NCBI RefSeq assembly: GCF_051622035.1
Contig: NC_135365.1
Coordinates: forward strand, 14,240,001 to 14,304,000
Reading direction: 5' to 3'
From: Arctopsyche grandis
Lineage: Eukaryota; Arthropoda; Insecta; Trichoptera; Hydropsychidae
Length of the DNA stretch: 64,000 nucleotides
In this document: piece by piece, positions 12,599 through 22,888 of the stretch
Layout of the letters: every line of letters starts with the position of its first letter
Numbering within the stretch: position 1 is the stretch's first letter
Program-made: the position numbers and the translations under genes
The notes under the pieces: model-generated
The model's input: the letters and a program-made list of their open reading frames with translations, nothing else
Told to the model about the DNA's origin: nothing
The model's database searches: none

Positions 12599-13882
12599 TT
12601 ATTTATTTATTGATTCAATTAAAGTAAAACAGACATCGGCATAATATGTATCTACAATTTTATTTTCAATACATTCTTCTATACTTGATTTCAATTTGAA
12701 TACATGTTTTGTTTCGAAATCCTTAAATAATTCATTAACCTTTTCTAATGGCCACAATTTAACTATCCTTACAAAATAATTAGTCAGTACTGGCGTAATT
12801 TCTTTTTTCATATTATCAATAAAATCAGGATCTTCAAAATCGGAATTAATTTTGTTGTCATACGAGTCAATTAAATCTTTCCATACTCGCATAAATGTTA
12901 CACATATTTTTATTGAACTGTTAGAGAATGGGAAATTTAAAGCTGAACTTATTCCTGTAACATATTCCATTATATCAAGGATGCCATCATTTTCATTTGA
13001 CCAGGCCGTTTCGATTATCATATTAGCATGAGTGAACAATTTTTCATTACTTTCTTCATTAAAGAGTGGCAAGCATTCGTCAAAGTTAATTACAGCCCAA
13101 ATTATGGCTAAAAATATAACATAGCATCGTTCCTCAGTTTCTTTATTTATGGAACTAGTCTCTTTTATACAATTTAATATTTCTTGAAAACCAGTTAGCA
13201 GAGATGTTACAAAATGCTCATCTATAAAAAGTTTTATGAATGTATTCTTAGTATCATCATTGCACGCTGAACATATGCAATTCAGAGTTTCTAAGCTGTT
13301 TGTTAAAACATCTTCGTTCGCACAGTTCTCCAAAATGAATCTTAAGGATGAAGGAAAGTCACCGTCTCTCAGACACGCGAGCCAAAAATTCATATCAGTT
13401 GAATCATTGTAAATAATGGTGAGTGCAAATCTGAGAACTTGTACTAATAACAGCGGATCTGCCGATTTAAGATGAGTGAAGATGTTGACTGCAAAAGCTC
13501 GTTTTTGCTTAATATCCACAGTAACGTCTTTATGACAAGACATATTTGAAACGGTTCCTAATATGACTTCGAGTAACCTATTATTGTTACTGGATATAAG
13601 TATTGCATTAAATATTTCGACTGCGTCGTGTTCTATCAAAAATTTGGAGACGTCCTTTTCCGTCGTCATATCCCACATGGTGCACAAATCTTTTTCAATA
13701 AACTCGCTAGCAGATTCGACATTTTCAACGTCGGTCAATTTTATAAGACAATTCAATACAAATCGCTGACTGTACGCTGTGGATCCAATAACGTCGCCTT
13801 TGACAGCATCAGCGGCTATAGATTCTGGTGATCGGCTCTGTTTGTTGGTTTCTTCTTCTACAGTACGAGTTCCGTTCTTCAT
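12599..13882 (-). CDS. Saal1: SAAL1-like protein (SPACIA1 family)
   Basis: This intronless frame of 427 codons resembles serum amyloid A-like 1 (SAAL1/SPACIA1), an all-helical armadillo-like protein linked to cell proliferation in vertebrates; its molecular role is poorly defined. Recognisable family segments are the N-terminal DVIGSTAYSQRFVLNCLIKL (about residues 29-48), CTMWDMTTEKDVSKFLIEH (about 67-85) and EVILGTVSNMSCHKDV (about 104-119). The rest is predicted helical repeats with no membrane segment or signal peptide. Length is close to the family (about 470). The start ATG at 13882 precedes a polar N-terminus; no upstream in-frame ATG was seen. It lies convergent to shugoshin. The lack of introns could mean a retroposed copy, though the frame is intact. 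Confidence 0.85.
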   Translation of the reverse strand: MKNGTRTVEEETNKQSRSPESIAADAVKGDVIGSTAYSQRFVLNCLIKLTDVENVESASEFIEKDLCTMWDMTTEKDVSKFLIEHDAVEIFNAILISSNNNRLLEVILGTVSNMSCHKDVTVDIKQKRAFAVNIFTHLKSADPLLLVQVLRFALTIIYNDSTDMNFWLACLRDGDFPSSLRFILENCANEDVLTNSLETLNCICSACNDDTKNTFIKLFIDEHFVTSLLTGFQEILNCIKETSSINKETEERCYVIFLAIIWAVINFDECLPLFNEESNEKLFTHANMIIETAWSNENDGILDIMEYVTGISSALNFPFSNSSIKICVTFMRVWKDLIDSYDNKINSDFEDPDFIDNMKKEITPVLTNYFVRIVKLWPLEKVNELFKDFETKHVFKLKSSIEECIENKIVDTYYADVCFTLIESINK

Positions 13883-14049
13883 TGTGAAGTCAATTTTTTA
13901 TTTCCAACTGATAAATTATTTCACTTGATGCTTGTCACAACAATGCTCACCAACTGTCAAAGAACATTTCAGCCATAAGACACATTACGACAGGCAAAAT
14001 TTATTTTATTTACAGTGCTCTTAACTCACGACAGCGTTATTGTCATTAG

Positions 14050-14203
14050 TAGACTGCGGATAGACACCGTGCTTTTTCCAGGAATCGGGGCAGTTTAGCT
14101 CTATTTACAAAGCTAGAGTAAAAAAAAAAAAGGTTCGGCGACCCTTTAATAATGCATTTACAACAATTGAACAATACGCGGCACCCTCTGGGTCCGGGCT
14201 TTA
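14050..14203. mobile_element. hAT MITE, family A copy 3
   Basis: This 154-bp element is flanked by exact GTCATTAG at 14042-14049 and 14204-14211. The left end is TAGACTGCGGATAGACACCG. The right end read inward is TAAAGCCCGGACCCAGAGGG. It carries the family A core in inverse orientation (TACAAAGCTAGAG, A tract, GGTTC). The inward right half is highly similar to the copy at 42504. Confidence 0.85.
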
Positions 14204-14223
14204 GTCATTAGTTATATATTTAT

Positions 14224-14407
14224 GGGAACTAGTCTTATTGTGAAGGTCTTCTTCACCACCAGTCCGCCATGTATTGTAGACAGATTCGTCTGTGTTCGGT
14301 ATTAATACAACTATGGGGATCTAGTCTTGTTGTGAAGGTCTTCTTCACCACCAGTCCGCCATGTATTATAGACAGGTTCGTCTGTGTTCGGTATTAATAC
14401 AGCTGTA
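14224..14407. repeat. Two tandem 92-bp repeats abutting the LTR pair
   Basis: The 92-base unit containing TGAAGGTCTTCTTCACCACC and TCGTCTGTGTTCGGTATTAA is present twice in tandem with few differences. The second unit ends exactly where the first LTR begins. It includes an internal palindrome (GAAGGTCTTCTTC). It is probably retroelement-derived or locally duplicated sequence. Confidence 0.75.
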
Positions 14408-15156
14408 TGTTGAATATGGTATTTATTTGGTAGTAACACGTATACACAAGTATGGTTAATTGTTGGTAAAAGTGTTTCGTTCAGCGGTCTCTGGATATGG
14501 TAGAGTGTCGCTGGCTCGGCATTCAGCTATGTTCAGAAGGTCTCTGGATGCGGCAGTGTGTTGCTGGCTCGTTGTTCGGAAGTTCTCTGGATACGGCAGT
14601 GTGTTGCTGGCTCGTCCGGCTGGTTGATCTTCCAAGTCCGCGTAGTGTAGTGGTGGCTGGTCAGGAGCTGTATGTCGACGCTTGCTGCTGTGGGTCGACT
14701 GGCGTTGTTTGGGTTGTACCTCCTTTTATAGTGTTTCTGGAATCGCCTGACCGATGGTGGTGGTTTGTTGATGCGTAAGAAAGGAATGCACTTTTGTCGA
14801 GGCGTAGAATTTTCTGGAACGATTGATGGAAGTGGTTGTTGATGCGTAAGCGCATGTGGTTGTTGATGCGTGAACGAGGAATGCTTGATGGAAGTGGTTA
14901 TTGACGCGTACGAGAGGAATTTTGTTTTCGTCGAGGCGTCGAATTTTCTGGAATGCTTGGCGCCTTTCCGCTCGATGTATTTTAATGGTGGCGGCGTGTT
15001 TCGACCGTTTTGGTTCCACTCGACTGGTAGGGGCGTTCCGCCTGAGTTTAATATAATGACTGCAGGTGCATGTCGTCTGGGTTTCGGGAATGTAGTTTGT
15101 TGTTGCGGAATATTCTCGAAGGTTTCGATGACGATGACGACGACGAGATTCCTACA
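14408..15156 (-). mobile_element. LTR of an LTR retrotransposon, copy 1
   Basis: On the minus strand this 749-base unit begins TGTAGGAATCTCG and ends CACATTCAACA, the TG...CA borders of an LTR. It contains a TATA box (CTATAAAAGGAGG) about midway and an AATAAA signal close to the 3' end. It has inner short repeats around GGCAGTGTGTTGCTGGCTCG and TTGTTGATGCGT. No gag or pol sequence is attached. Its long open frames are not recognised as proteins and are treated as chance. Confidence 0.75.
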
Positions 15157-15164
15157 CAACTATA

Positions 15165-15884
15165 TGTTGAATGTGGTATTTATTTGGTAGTAACACGTAT
15201 ACACAAGTATGGTTAATTGTTGGTAAAAGTATGTCGTTCAGAGGTCTCTGGATGTGGTAGAGTGTCGCTGGCTCGGCATTCGGCTATGTTCAGAAGGTCT
15301 CTGGATGCGGCAGTGTGTTGCTGGCTCGTTGTTCGGCTATGTTCGGCAAGTCGCTGGATATGGCAGTGTGTTGCTGGCTCGTCCGGCTGGTTGATCTTCC
15401 AAGTCCGCGTAGTGTAGTGGTGGCTGGTCAGGAGCTGTATGTCGACGCTTGCTGCTGTGGGTCGACTAGCGTTGTTTGAGTTGTACCTCCTTTTATAGTG
15501 TTTCTGGAATCGCCTGACCGATGGTGGTGGTTTGTTGATGCGTAAGAAAGGAATGCACTTTTGTCGAGGCGTAGAATTTTCTGGAACGATTGATGGAAGT
15601 GGTTGTTGATGCGTAAGCGCATGTGGTTGTTGATGCGTGAACGAGGAATGCACTTTTGTCGAGGCGTAGAATTTTCTGGAATGATTGGCGCCGTTCCGCT
15701 CGATGTGGTTTAATGGTGGCGGCGTGTTTCGACCGTTTTGGTTCCACTCGACTGGTAGGGGCGTTCCGCTTGAGTTTAATATAATGACTGCAGGTGTACG
15801 ACGTCTGGTTTTCGGGAATGTAGTTTGTTGTTGCGGAATATTCTCGAATGTTTCGATGACGATGACGACGACGAGATTCCTACA
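15165..15884 (-). mobile_element. LTR of an LTR retrotransposon, copy 2 in tandem
   Basis: A second, roughly 95 percent similar LTR in the same orientation, about 720 bases, starts only 8 bases (CAACTATA) after copy 1. It shares the TATA box, poly-A signal and TG...CA borders, with small internal indels. No 5-bp TSD was found around either copy or the pair, so this is probably the product of unequal exchange or tandem LTR junction insertion, not two independent insertions. Confidence 0.72.
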
Positions 15885-16270
15885 TATTTATGTACATCAA
15901 TTCTTGATAAACCAATTTTATTAATATATTTTAATTTAAGTTTGATTTTACTTCGATCTCAAAATGCTAAGATTATATACTAATCTATCTAAATCAAACA
16001 TTTGTTTTCTTTTCCAAAATTATTTTCACAATACATAAAACGTACATTTTATTACAACTTTTTATCTAATGCCTTAGATATAAATTACCTTAGACTATAT
16101 TTATAAATAATATATAACTTTATTTTAATTCGTGTATCAATTCCTTTCCGAAGTCACCCGTTGAAATCAATGGGCACAATAATATATCAATAATAAAAAT
16201 ACGCTCTGTCCCTTTCGCGCACTTCTGTGTGAGTACGAGAACGAGTCAACTCTCAGCAACATACCTGTAA

Positions 16271-17163
16271 AGGTCTGTTCATACCTAGTCGGCACGTACC
16301 GACTTCAGCAGGTATCCGGCCGTACGAAAAGTATTCTTTGGTACATTTTGTATGGGTATGTTCATATCAACCGTCACGTTTACGCCACGGCAGGCTTACA
16401 GCAGTACCCGACATTTCCTGTTCATGCCTTACAGCAACATCCGTCAACGTATCGTATCCGTCTTTTTGGCCATCGTGGAGATATACACGCGAATTACGTG
16501 CCACGAGTCTACCGCTTTGCTGTTTTGGACCAATTATCGATAGTGACAGTTGACAGCTGTTCAATCTTTCGACATGTTTTTGGCGCTGACAATGACTTTT
16601 TGACAATGATTCCTTAAATTTTGTAGATTTTTTGGTGATTTGTGTTTTTATTTTATCCAGTATTGTTTCAAATTGGTATCGGTTCATACGGAAATATTTA
16701 AAAAAAAATTGTCCATCATCCACAAGTTCCTTATACAGTGTCCAAAACTCTCCTTCGGTTTTTCTATTTTTTAACATGGGATGCACATCAAAACGCCTCG
16801 GTGCTTTTTTATTGCCTTCTTGAGCTTCTTCTTCCAACAACAACGCGATTATACATAATTTTTCGTTCGATAAACGCCGAAACATTTTTGCTGACTTGTA
16901 TTCTGACGCGTAGCTACGAATGTACGTGTATGCATTCATATTGTAAGTACTCGACAATACGACGTAAGCAATATTGCGCCGTATCGTCATGGCCTGTAAT
17001 GTATAAGTAAGCCGATTTTGCCTTGCACTCGGCCAAAGTGCTGTGAACGTGACGTGACAACGACGTGTAGGTAGATATGAATACAAATGTAATAAAATGA
17101 CATATTTGAAACGGAGTCGCGCAGTGCTGAAGCCGTGCAGTGCTGTTAAGTATGAGCATACCT
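16271..17163. mobile_element. Harbinger (PIF) element with truncated transposase
   Basis: This 893-bp element has inverted ends AGGTCTGTTCATAC / AGGTATGCTCATAC and is flanked by TAA on both sides (16268-16270 and 17164-17166), the 3-bp TSD typical of Harbinger. It contains a minus-strand transposase remnant and shares its ends and subterminal sequences with deleted copies at 21950, 26195 and 53303. It is thus the most complete family member here. Confidence 0.88.
16367..16885 (-). pseudogene. HARBI1-like transposase N-terminal fragment
   Basis: From the ATG at 16885 the frame reads MFRRLSNEKLCIIALLLEEE and continues through RRFDVHPMLKNRKTEGEFWT, then a segment with YFRMNRYQFETIL. This pattern (VHP, GEF, YFRM, F..IL) is the N-terminal region of Harbinger nucleases. 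After about 90 residues the similarity stops, and the DDE catalytic half is missing. The rest of the frame runs over the element's terminal region. It is therefore a truncated remnant. The open frame extends upstream to 17086 without family similarity. Confidence 0.75.
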
Positions 17164-18758
17164 TAATGATTGGCTTTATTGTAAATAAACAAGAACCGGA
17201 GTTAAATTAAAATACAATTTAAAAACGATAAAAATAAAATAAGCACATGCATTTTATTATGACATATTATTTATTAGCCGAGTTATTTTAAAGCAGCTCT
17301 TTTGCGTGCAGCATGAGCGCGATTCAAAATGAAATCACCCAGCAGAAATACTCGAGCGTGTATTGGTGCACGGCAGGCGCACGTAGCGTGCGCGGGCGTC
17401 TTTTCTCTCGCCGGCGAAGAGCGAAGAACGAAGAAGAAGAAGTGGCCGCGCAAAGTCGGTACGGCAGTTTGCGACAGCGGTCGATGACTGGTGGTCGGTG
17501 CTCGGCGCTCGGTCTTCGGCAACCCGATCGGCAGTCGGCGATCGACTTCGACACTTGACACTGTCACTGTCACTGTCACTGTCACCGGCACTGGCATTGG
17601 CACTGGCACTGCCACTGGCGCCGACACCGACTCTGACTCTGACTCCGACTCCGACTCCGACTGCGACTGCGACTGACTTCGCCAGCCGTCGCTGCCCGTT
17701 CGCGCTCGGATGCTGCATCCTGCACCGCAAAGGTCATCTGCGAACACCACACCGTTCACATCCTCAATCCACGATTCGGCTGGACTCCACACCACGCCCC
17801 CTTTATCCTCTGGATTTCTTTGGCCCGTCCGTTTCACTCCTGCCTTCGTTATTTTCCCAGGACTGGGCATTCCCAGTCACGTACATACACTCTACTCTAG
17901 TAACGTTTATTTTACTTCAATTTTATGTATGATTCTTTAACCCGAAAATATCATTAAACGCACACTTTCAAACATGTACGTACATTGCAAGTTAAATTTA
18001 AATTTATAATCAAAAACCGTTAGAATATTTTTTCTCAATTCTTACTATTTATGATTTTTTTTAAATGTTTGCCAATTTTGTTTCATATATGCACATACAT
18101 ATGTATTAGTTCCAAGAAGTCTTAAAAAGTAAAAATTATTAAATCCTCTCATCGGAAGAGAGGCCCCCGTTCACTGTTTATGTAATGTAAATATTGAACA
18201 ATCATTTTACTACTTAAGTGTTCATAAGCGATTCATATCTATAAAAAACTGTTTTAATTTTTATTTATTACTTCTGATATTAAATAAGATTAACATTTAT
18301 CGCAATATGTATAACCATTTTTCGTTCGGGTCTGATCTTTGGAAGTTTTATCATTAAAATGAGAATAAAACCAATTCGTTTTCCACTTTTATTTAAAACT
18401 ATTTAAAATATAAAAGCTTTAGCTACAAAACTTCATTTCTTAACTAGTGTGTAGAGGAAATAATCCGAATACTTTTGACGGAACATATAATTTAGAATTT
18501 TGCTATATGAAATACATAGTTTCACAAAAAGTTGATTACAAATTTTTATTTTCGAATTGTAATGAAAATGTGCTCAAGATTGGGTCTCAGACGGAGAATA
18601 GTACCGTAAATTAAATTAAAAAAAAAATCTTATAAATTTTTATATTTTGCTCTATAAAATGAAACGTATGTGATGAACACTTATGTATCTATTACGTTGT
18701 AAATTTCTTACTACATACTAATAAAATAAAGTTTATGTTTTTTTTTTTTATATTGCAG
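17164..18758. other. GC-rich candidate promoter region upstream of the TBC1D24 gene
   Basis: Positions 17290-17900 are markedly more GC- and CpG-rich than the surroundings and open in several frames, partly because of a hexamer repeat. No family is recognisable in any frame. Because the exon ending at 19261 is preceded by an intron acceptor (18757-18758), a non-coding first exon and promoter of that gene would be expected upstream, and this is the best candidate. From 17940 to 18758 the sequence is ordinary AT-rich intron-like DNA. Confidence 0.4.
17556..17675. repeat. Imperfect hexamer microsatellite (GNCACT drifting to GACTCC)
   Basis: About 120 bases consist of 6-mers that change stepwise from GTCACT through GGCACT and GACTCT to GACTCC and GACTGC. 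Hexamers keep all frames open, so plus and minus strands show TVTV, SDSD and SESE pseudo-peptides. It is probably non-coding. Confidence 0.75.
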
Positions 18759-19261
18759 ACTAAAAATGGTGCAACAAGATTTAACTTAGACTATCTGACA
18801 AGATGTGGACGATTCAGAATGGAACCGTGTTGATGTCCCCTTAATTGGGACATCCTCCATTGGTCTGAGTCTCTCCACTTGTGTGCTCGTGCAATTCCGC
18901 TCTACTCCGACGATCGGTGCAGTTTAATTTAAATTAAATCATATTACGAGTTGCTGTGGTGATTGCGATTTAATACACTGTTCAAATATATTTAAAAAAG
19001 TGAGATTCTAGTCAACGTTGTGGTTGTGTGTTGTGCGTTGTATCGTTACACTGTGTATAATATCGGAGCCGTGTCAAACAGGAGGAACTGTTGTTTCCTG
19101 AATTGGGTAAATGCCCTCTCACAGTAACGCCGCTCCGCAAGCTCAATCTCACGGCGACACCATGCTATCCGCCGTCGCAGAAGAAGAAGCCGATCTCTAC
19201 GATGCTTTTCCACCTCACGTCGACCCTACCGGCATCACCATCTTATCGGAGAGTCCACCAG
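18759..19261 (+). CDS. sky: Skywalker/TBC1D24 homologue, alternative first coding exon A
   Basis: The exon begins after the acceptor TATTGCAG (18751-18758). Its 5' UTR runs to 19110, and coding starts at ATG 19111, which is immediately preceded by an in-frame TAA, so the N-terminus is well fixed. It encodes 50 residues beginning MPSHSNAAPQAQSHG, acidic in the middle (AEEEADLYDAF), ending ITILSESPP plus one base. The donor G|GTCTTA at 19261/19262 leaves phase 1. This fits exactly the acceptor at 28895 in the TBC1D24 exon, giving SPP-G-KRLPLKTF. I did not recognise the 50 residues themselves; assignment to this gene rests on strand, phase and the absence of any other gene in between. Confidence 0.6.
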
Positions 19262-19608
19262 GTCTTATATATTTTTTTACTATTTTCCACATAATTTTAA
19301 GTTATTTTTAGCATTTGTTTCTACTGATTGAATTGTACAATTTGACTTTATCTCATCTATTTAAAAATTTTAGAAATTGCCCCACTGTATAGGTATAAGA
19401 CCGTTAAGCATATTTAAATTCAATTCGTCATTGAATTGTCAATACTAAAATTATTGTTCATTTACTTCTATGAAAAACTTAAAATGAATCAATATATTTT
19501 TTGACAAATTCTTCATGCTTTTTTTATCACCCATTAAAAATTAAAAATTTCAAAAACTTATGATCAGGTGTTGTATTGAAATGTTAACTGAAAATTGAAA
19601 GGAATTAA

Positions 19609-20101
19609 GAGGGCTGGACACCATCGCCTTGTCCATACAAACGTATTACACTTCTCCCTTCCTCAATTATGGCACTAGAGAAATTATTTTTTAATATGCT
19701 ATGGATATCCACCATTGGGATGCATCTATCGTTTTATTTTTTTGAATAGTTATTTTTTATAGGAGCTAGAAGCCGCCAAACGTCTATAAAATCGCCTCTT
19801 TTTTACACCCACGAAAAGAGTCCAGCGTGCTTATTTAATGGTCGATTTAAAAAAAAATACGCGCATAGTTGCACAGAAAATATCTTTCTCATACCGATAG
19901 TGTTTTTTTTTTTAAATTGGTCCAGTTTTGGAGGAGAAAATAGGATAATACGAAACCTCGATTTTGTCGATTAAAAATACGTATTATCTGGTCGAAGCGA
20001 AACTGTCGCATTCACTCAATATATATATTGTCGCATTCACTCAATATATATATCGAAGAAAGGAACGGCAACAAAATTAAGGTTTCGGGTGTACAGCCCT
20101 C
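19609..20101. mobile_element. piggyBac-like MITE with TTAA TSD
   Basis: This 493-bp element has inverted ends GAGGGCTGGACACC / GAGGGCTGTACACC and is flanked by TTAA at 19605-19608 and 20102-20105, the hallmark of piggyBac transposition. It contains an internal 25-base direct duplication (TGTCGCATTCACTCAATATA, twice near 20006-20052). It is non-coding. Confidence 0.85.
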
Positions 20102-20355
20102 TTAAGATTGATAATAAATCTAAAAATAACTCAAAAAAAAATTTTTGGTATTGGACAAAAATCAATATACTTCTTTTAAAAGAAATACAAATATAAAAAT
20201 CTATTTACATATTACAAAAAAAGATTGAGAGGAGAGAAAAAAAATCTGGGCCCTATGACAAACTGAAAAAAAGGCTTCTTACAGAAAACGTAACAAAAGT
20301 CGTATATCTGCACCTTTGATACTCTCAATAACCTCAGAATAACATTTCAGAGACT

Positions 20356-20719
20356 AGTGGCGTGATCAGTGATGCCCGGGGCGAACTCTTTGTACATATA
20401 AAATAAAACATTGAAATAAACGTGCATATTTTAATAGATTCTTCTTTTGATAGAACGATTACGAAAATAAAATAGAATTCAGAGCGTTTATACATGAATA
20501 ATTTTTTAATTATTTGTAATGCCTTTTAATCCACAGACAAATCAGAAAAATCCAGTTTTATTTAATTCTTTGATTTGATGCCCCCCCCCCCACCCTGAAT
20601 CAGATGCCTGGGTACTGTTTTATTTCTGCATTTGACGATATATAATATAACTATGCTTCTAATGGAATCTTTGAATTTTGGTCATAACTCTATATCAGGC
20701 ACCAGTCATCACACCACCA
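20356..20719. mobile_element. Probable degenerate hAT-type MITE
   Basis: Imperfect inverted ends AGTGGCGTGATCAGTGATGCC and, inward from the right, GGTGGTGTGATGACTGGTGCC bound about 364 bp that include a C11 tract. No clear TSD was found, so the borders are approximate. Confidence 0.5.
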
Positions 20720-21949
20720 ATTGTTTTAAAAATATATTATTGCTATGATTTTCTATGAGTCGAACGTCCCGATACAGACCCCTTTAATAGCCCGGGCCTT
20801 GGAACTTTACCCCGGCTCGTATATGTAAACCTTTTTTAAAATCAAGTCGATTTTCTGCCAACATCAGTCAAAAGTCATTCAATACTTCATATTTATAACT
20901 TCTATATATAGGTATTTAAGAAATCATATTCCATTTCTTATCATTTGCTACAAAATGATCTGGAACTGGTAACAATCTTATCATAACCATAGCAATAGTT
21001 GTATATATTTTTAAAATTTGCAAGTTTAAACGCTCACATTAGTGATTCATTAATTATGCACACACATACACATGACCATGACATAGCCATACTACAATAT
21101 TAGAATTAATTTGCATTTTTAAATACTTTTATTTCATCTTTAATGTAATTTTTACATATGAATTGAGGCTCTCGTACTTGACATGTCACGTCAGCTATTC
21201 AACAGTGTAAACCGTAAAAATGTGCCATTTTAATAAATTTAAATTACATCAATTGCAATTTTCAACGCCACTCTCGCCGTCCATTCGTCAACGTCAAATT
21301 TTCGAAGGTGTCATCAATGTTTACGCGTGTTAATGTTGACAACAAGTTATTTTAATCCTTTATGTTTGAATTAATGATTCATCTAATCAATTAAATTAGG
21401 CTAATCAGTAATTTTATCTGTTGTACATAGTTCTGTAGAATGTACCCGTTATCTATTATTGAGTAGTCTAGTGTCCACCTAGAAATGATTTAATATAATA
21501 GTTGGTTCTAGCAATTAATCGCTAATCTCCACCGAACGGTTTCAGATTTTATCTTTCATGAACAAATCAATATATTTTTCAATAACATGCTTGTTTATTA
21601 ATGACTGTTGTTGATGGTATTATTTGAATGTACATATGTATCTTCTTTTGCGAGATTTTATTGTATGTGTCGTTTGAGATATACATGCATATTTCATTTG
21701 ACTATTGGCATATATCCAACTACAATGCCATTAAACTATGTATGTATGTATGTACTAAGAATCACCATTCTGTCTTTGGTTTTGTTACGTATTCTCAATA
21801 TTTTGCGTATGATTGTTACACAAATGGACAAATAGAATTTGTAAAACGGTATCTCGTTTTCGAAACTTCGTAGCATCAAAATTACAAATATAAATGGCCT
21901 AGAATAGAATAGAATCGAGTTGAATTATTTTTATTCAAGTACTATTGCT

Positions 21950-22409
21950 GTTACGTCTACGCCACGTACATATTACGGAACAAATTGATGTGTCCATATA
22001 TGTAGAATGTTGTAAACGGACTACTAGTCATATGTGAACCAGTCACAGGATAACCGGTCGCCCTAGATCGGTCACACGTGATCACCCTTCACACTTAAAC
22101 TGTTCACGAGAAAACTGGTCACACCCTAAAACTAGTCACGAGAAAACTGGTCACACACTAAAATCGGTCACGAGAAAACTGATTGACCGATTTTAGGGAG
22201 TGACCAATTTTCTCGTGACCAGTTTTAGGGTGTGACCAGTTTTAGTGTGACGGGTAATTACGTGTGACCGATCTAGAGCGACCGGTTATCCTGTGACCGG
22301 TTCACATTTGACTAGTAATCACCGAACCGTAGAATGTACCAAAGAGTATTTTTCGTGCTGCTGTTTACGTGCAGTTGCCGGTCTGTATTGTGCCAATATG
22401 AATAGACCT
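21950..22409 (-). mobile_element. Harbinger MITE, interrupted copy
   Basis: Read on the minus strand it starts AGGTCTATTCATATTGGCAC after a TAA (22410-22412). It continues with CAGACCGGCAACTGC, ACGAAAAATACTCTTTGGTA and TTCCGTAATATGTACGTGGC, matching the copy at 53303. The left part is truncated near 21950. A foldback element has inserted into it (22011-22329), which splits a motif that is continuous in the 53303 copy. Confidence 0.8.
22011..22329. mobile_element. Foldback element (family B) nested in a Harbinger MITE
   Basis: This 319-bp element is flanked by exact 8-bp TAGAATGT at 22003-22010 and 22330-22337. Almost the whole sequence forms two complementary arms of about 140 bases, composed of repeated blocks such as AACTGGTCACACCCTAAAA and GGTCACGAGAAAACT. 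The ends contain ACTAGTCA(T/A)ATGTGAACC. The right end matches the left end of the 5948 element. The TSD is exactly the MITE sequence that is single in the uninterrupted copy at 53303. Confidence 0.88.
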
Positions 22410-22648
22410 TAAATAGATTTTTGTAGTTCTAGTTTTTGTTTCCATTTTATATTTTTTTGTTATTATAATTGACAAACCCGTAAGGGTCCATTAAATAACC
22501 CACCTCTCTCAAGTATTTTTTAGTAAATAAATATATACATACATATAAACTATTTTTGTGCCTGTTGATATTGAATGACTGGCTTCGAAAAGGAGTTGAT
22601 ACACGAATTAAAATAAAGTTATATGTTATATATAAATATAGTGTAAGG

Positions 22649-22888
22649 CAGAGCATCTTAACCTGTGTGCCGCGGCAATATTTGTTCCCCGAACAGCACT
22701 TCGGCCTAATGCGTGCGAGTGAGATCGCGTGTGAGGGAGAAAACCGATGTTAGTTAGCGTTTTGTCCCTATGCATATACGGAATAACTAGCGACTGCCGA
22801 TGAAGTACATATGTATGTAAGTAGCTGTCAAACTCTACGAGTCGTAAACAATGTGTGCCGCGAATATCCAGAGGTTACGATGCTCTGG
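22649..22888. mobile_element. hAT MITE beginning CAGAGCATCTTAACC
   Basis: This element of about 240 bp has ends CAGAGCATCTTAACC and, inward from the right, CAGAGCATCGTAACCTCTGG, with subterminal TGTGTGCCGCG in both halves. The flanks TGTAAGG (22642-22648 and 22891-22897) suggest an 8-bp TSD with small end changes. The terminal CAG..AACC form is common in hAT MITEs. Confidence 0.7.

Noticed and set aside
14533-15653. ORFs of 146-208 codons, rich in HQQP
   Set aside because: They lie inside the two LTRs, repeat with the LTR unit and have no gag or pol similarity.
17283-17932. ORFs of 131-195 codons near the hexamer repeat
   Set aside because: They are open in nearly all frames because of GC content and the hexamer repeat, with no recognisable protein.
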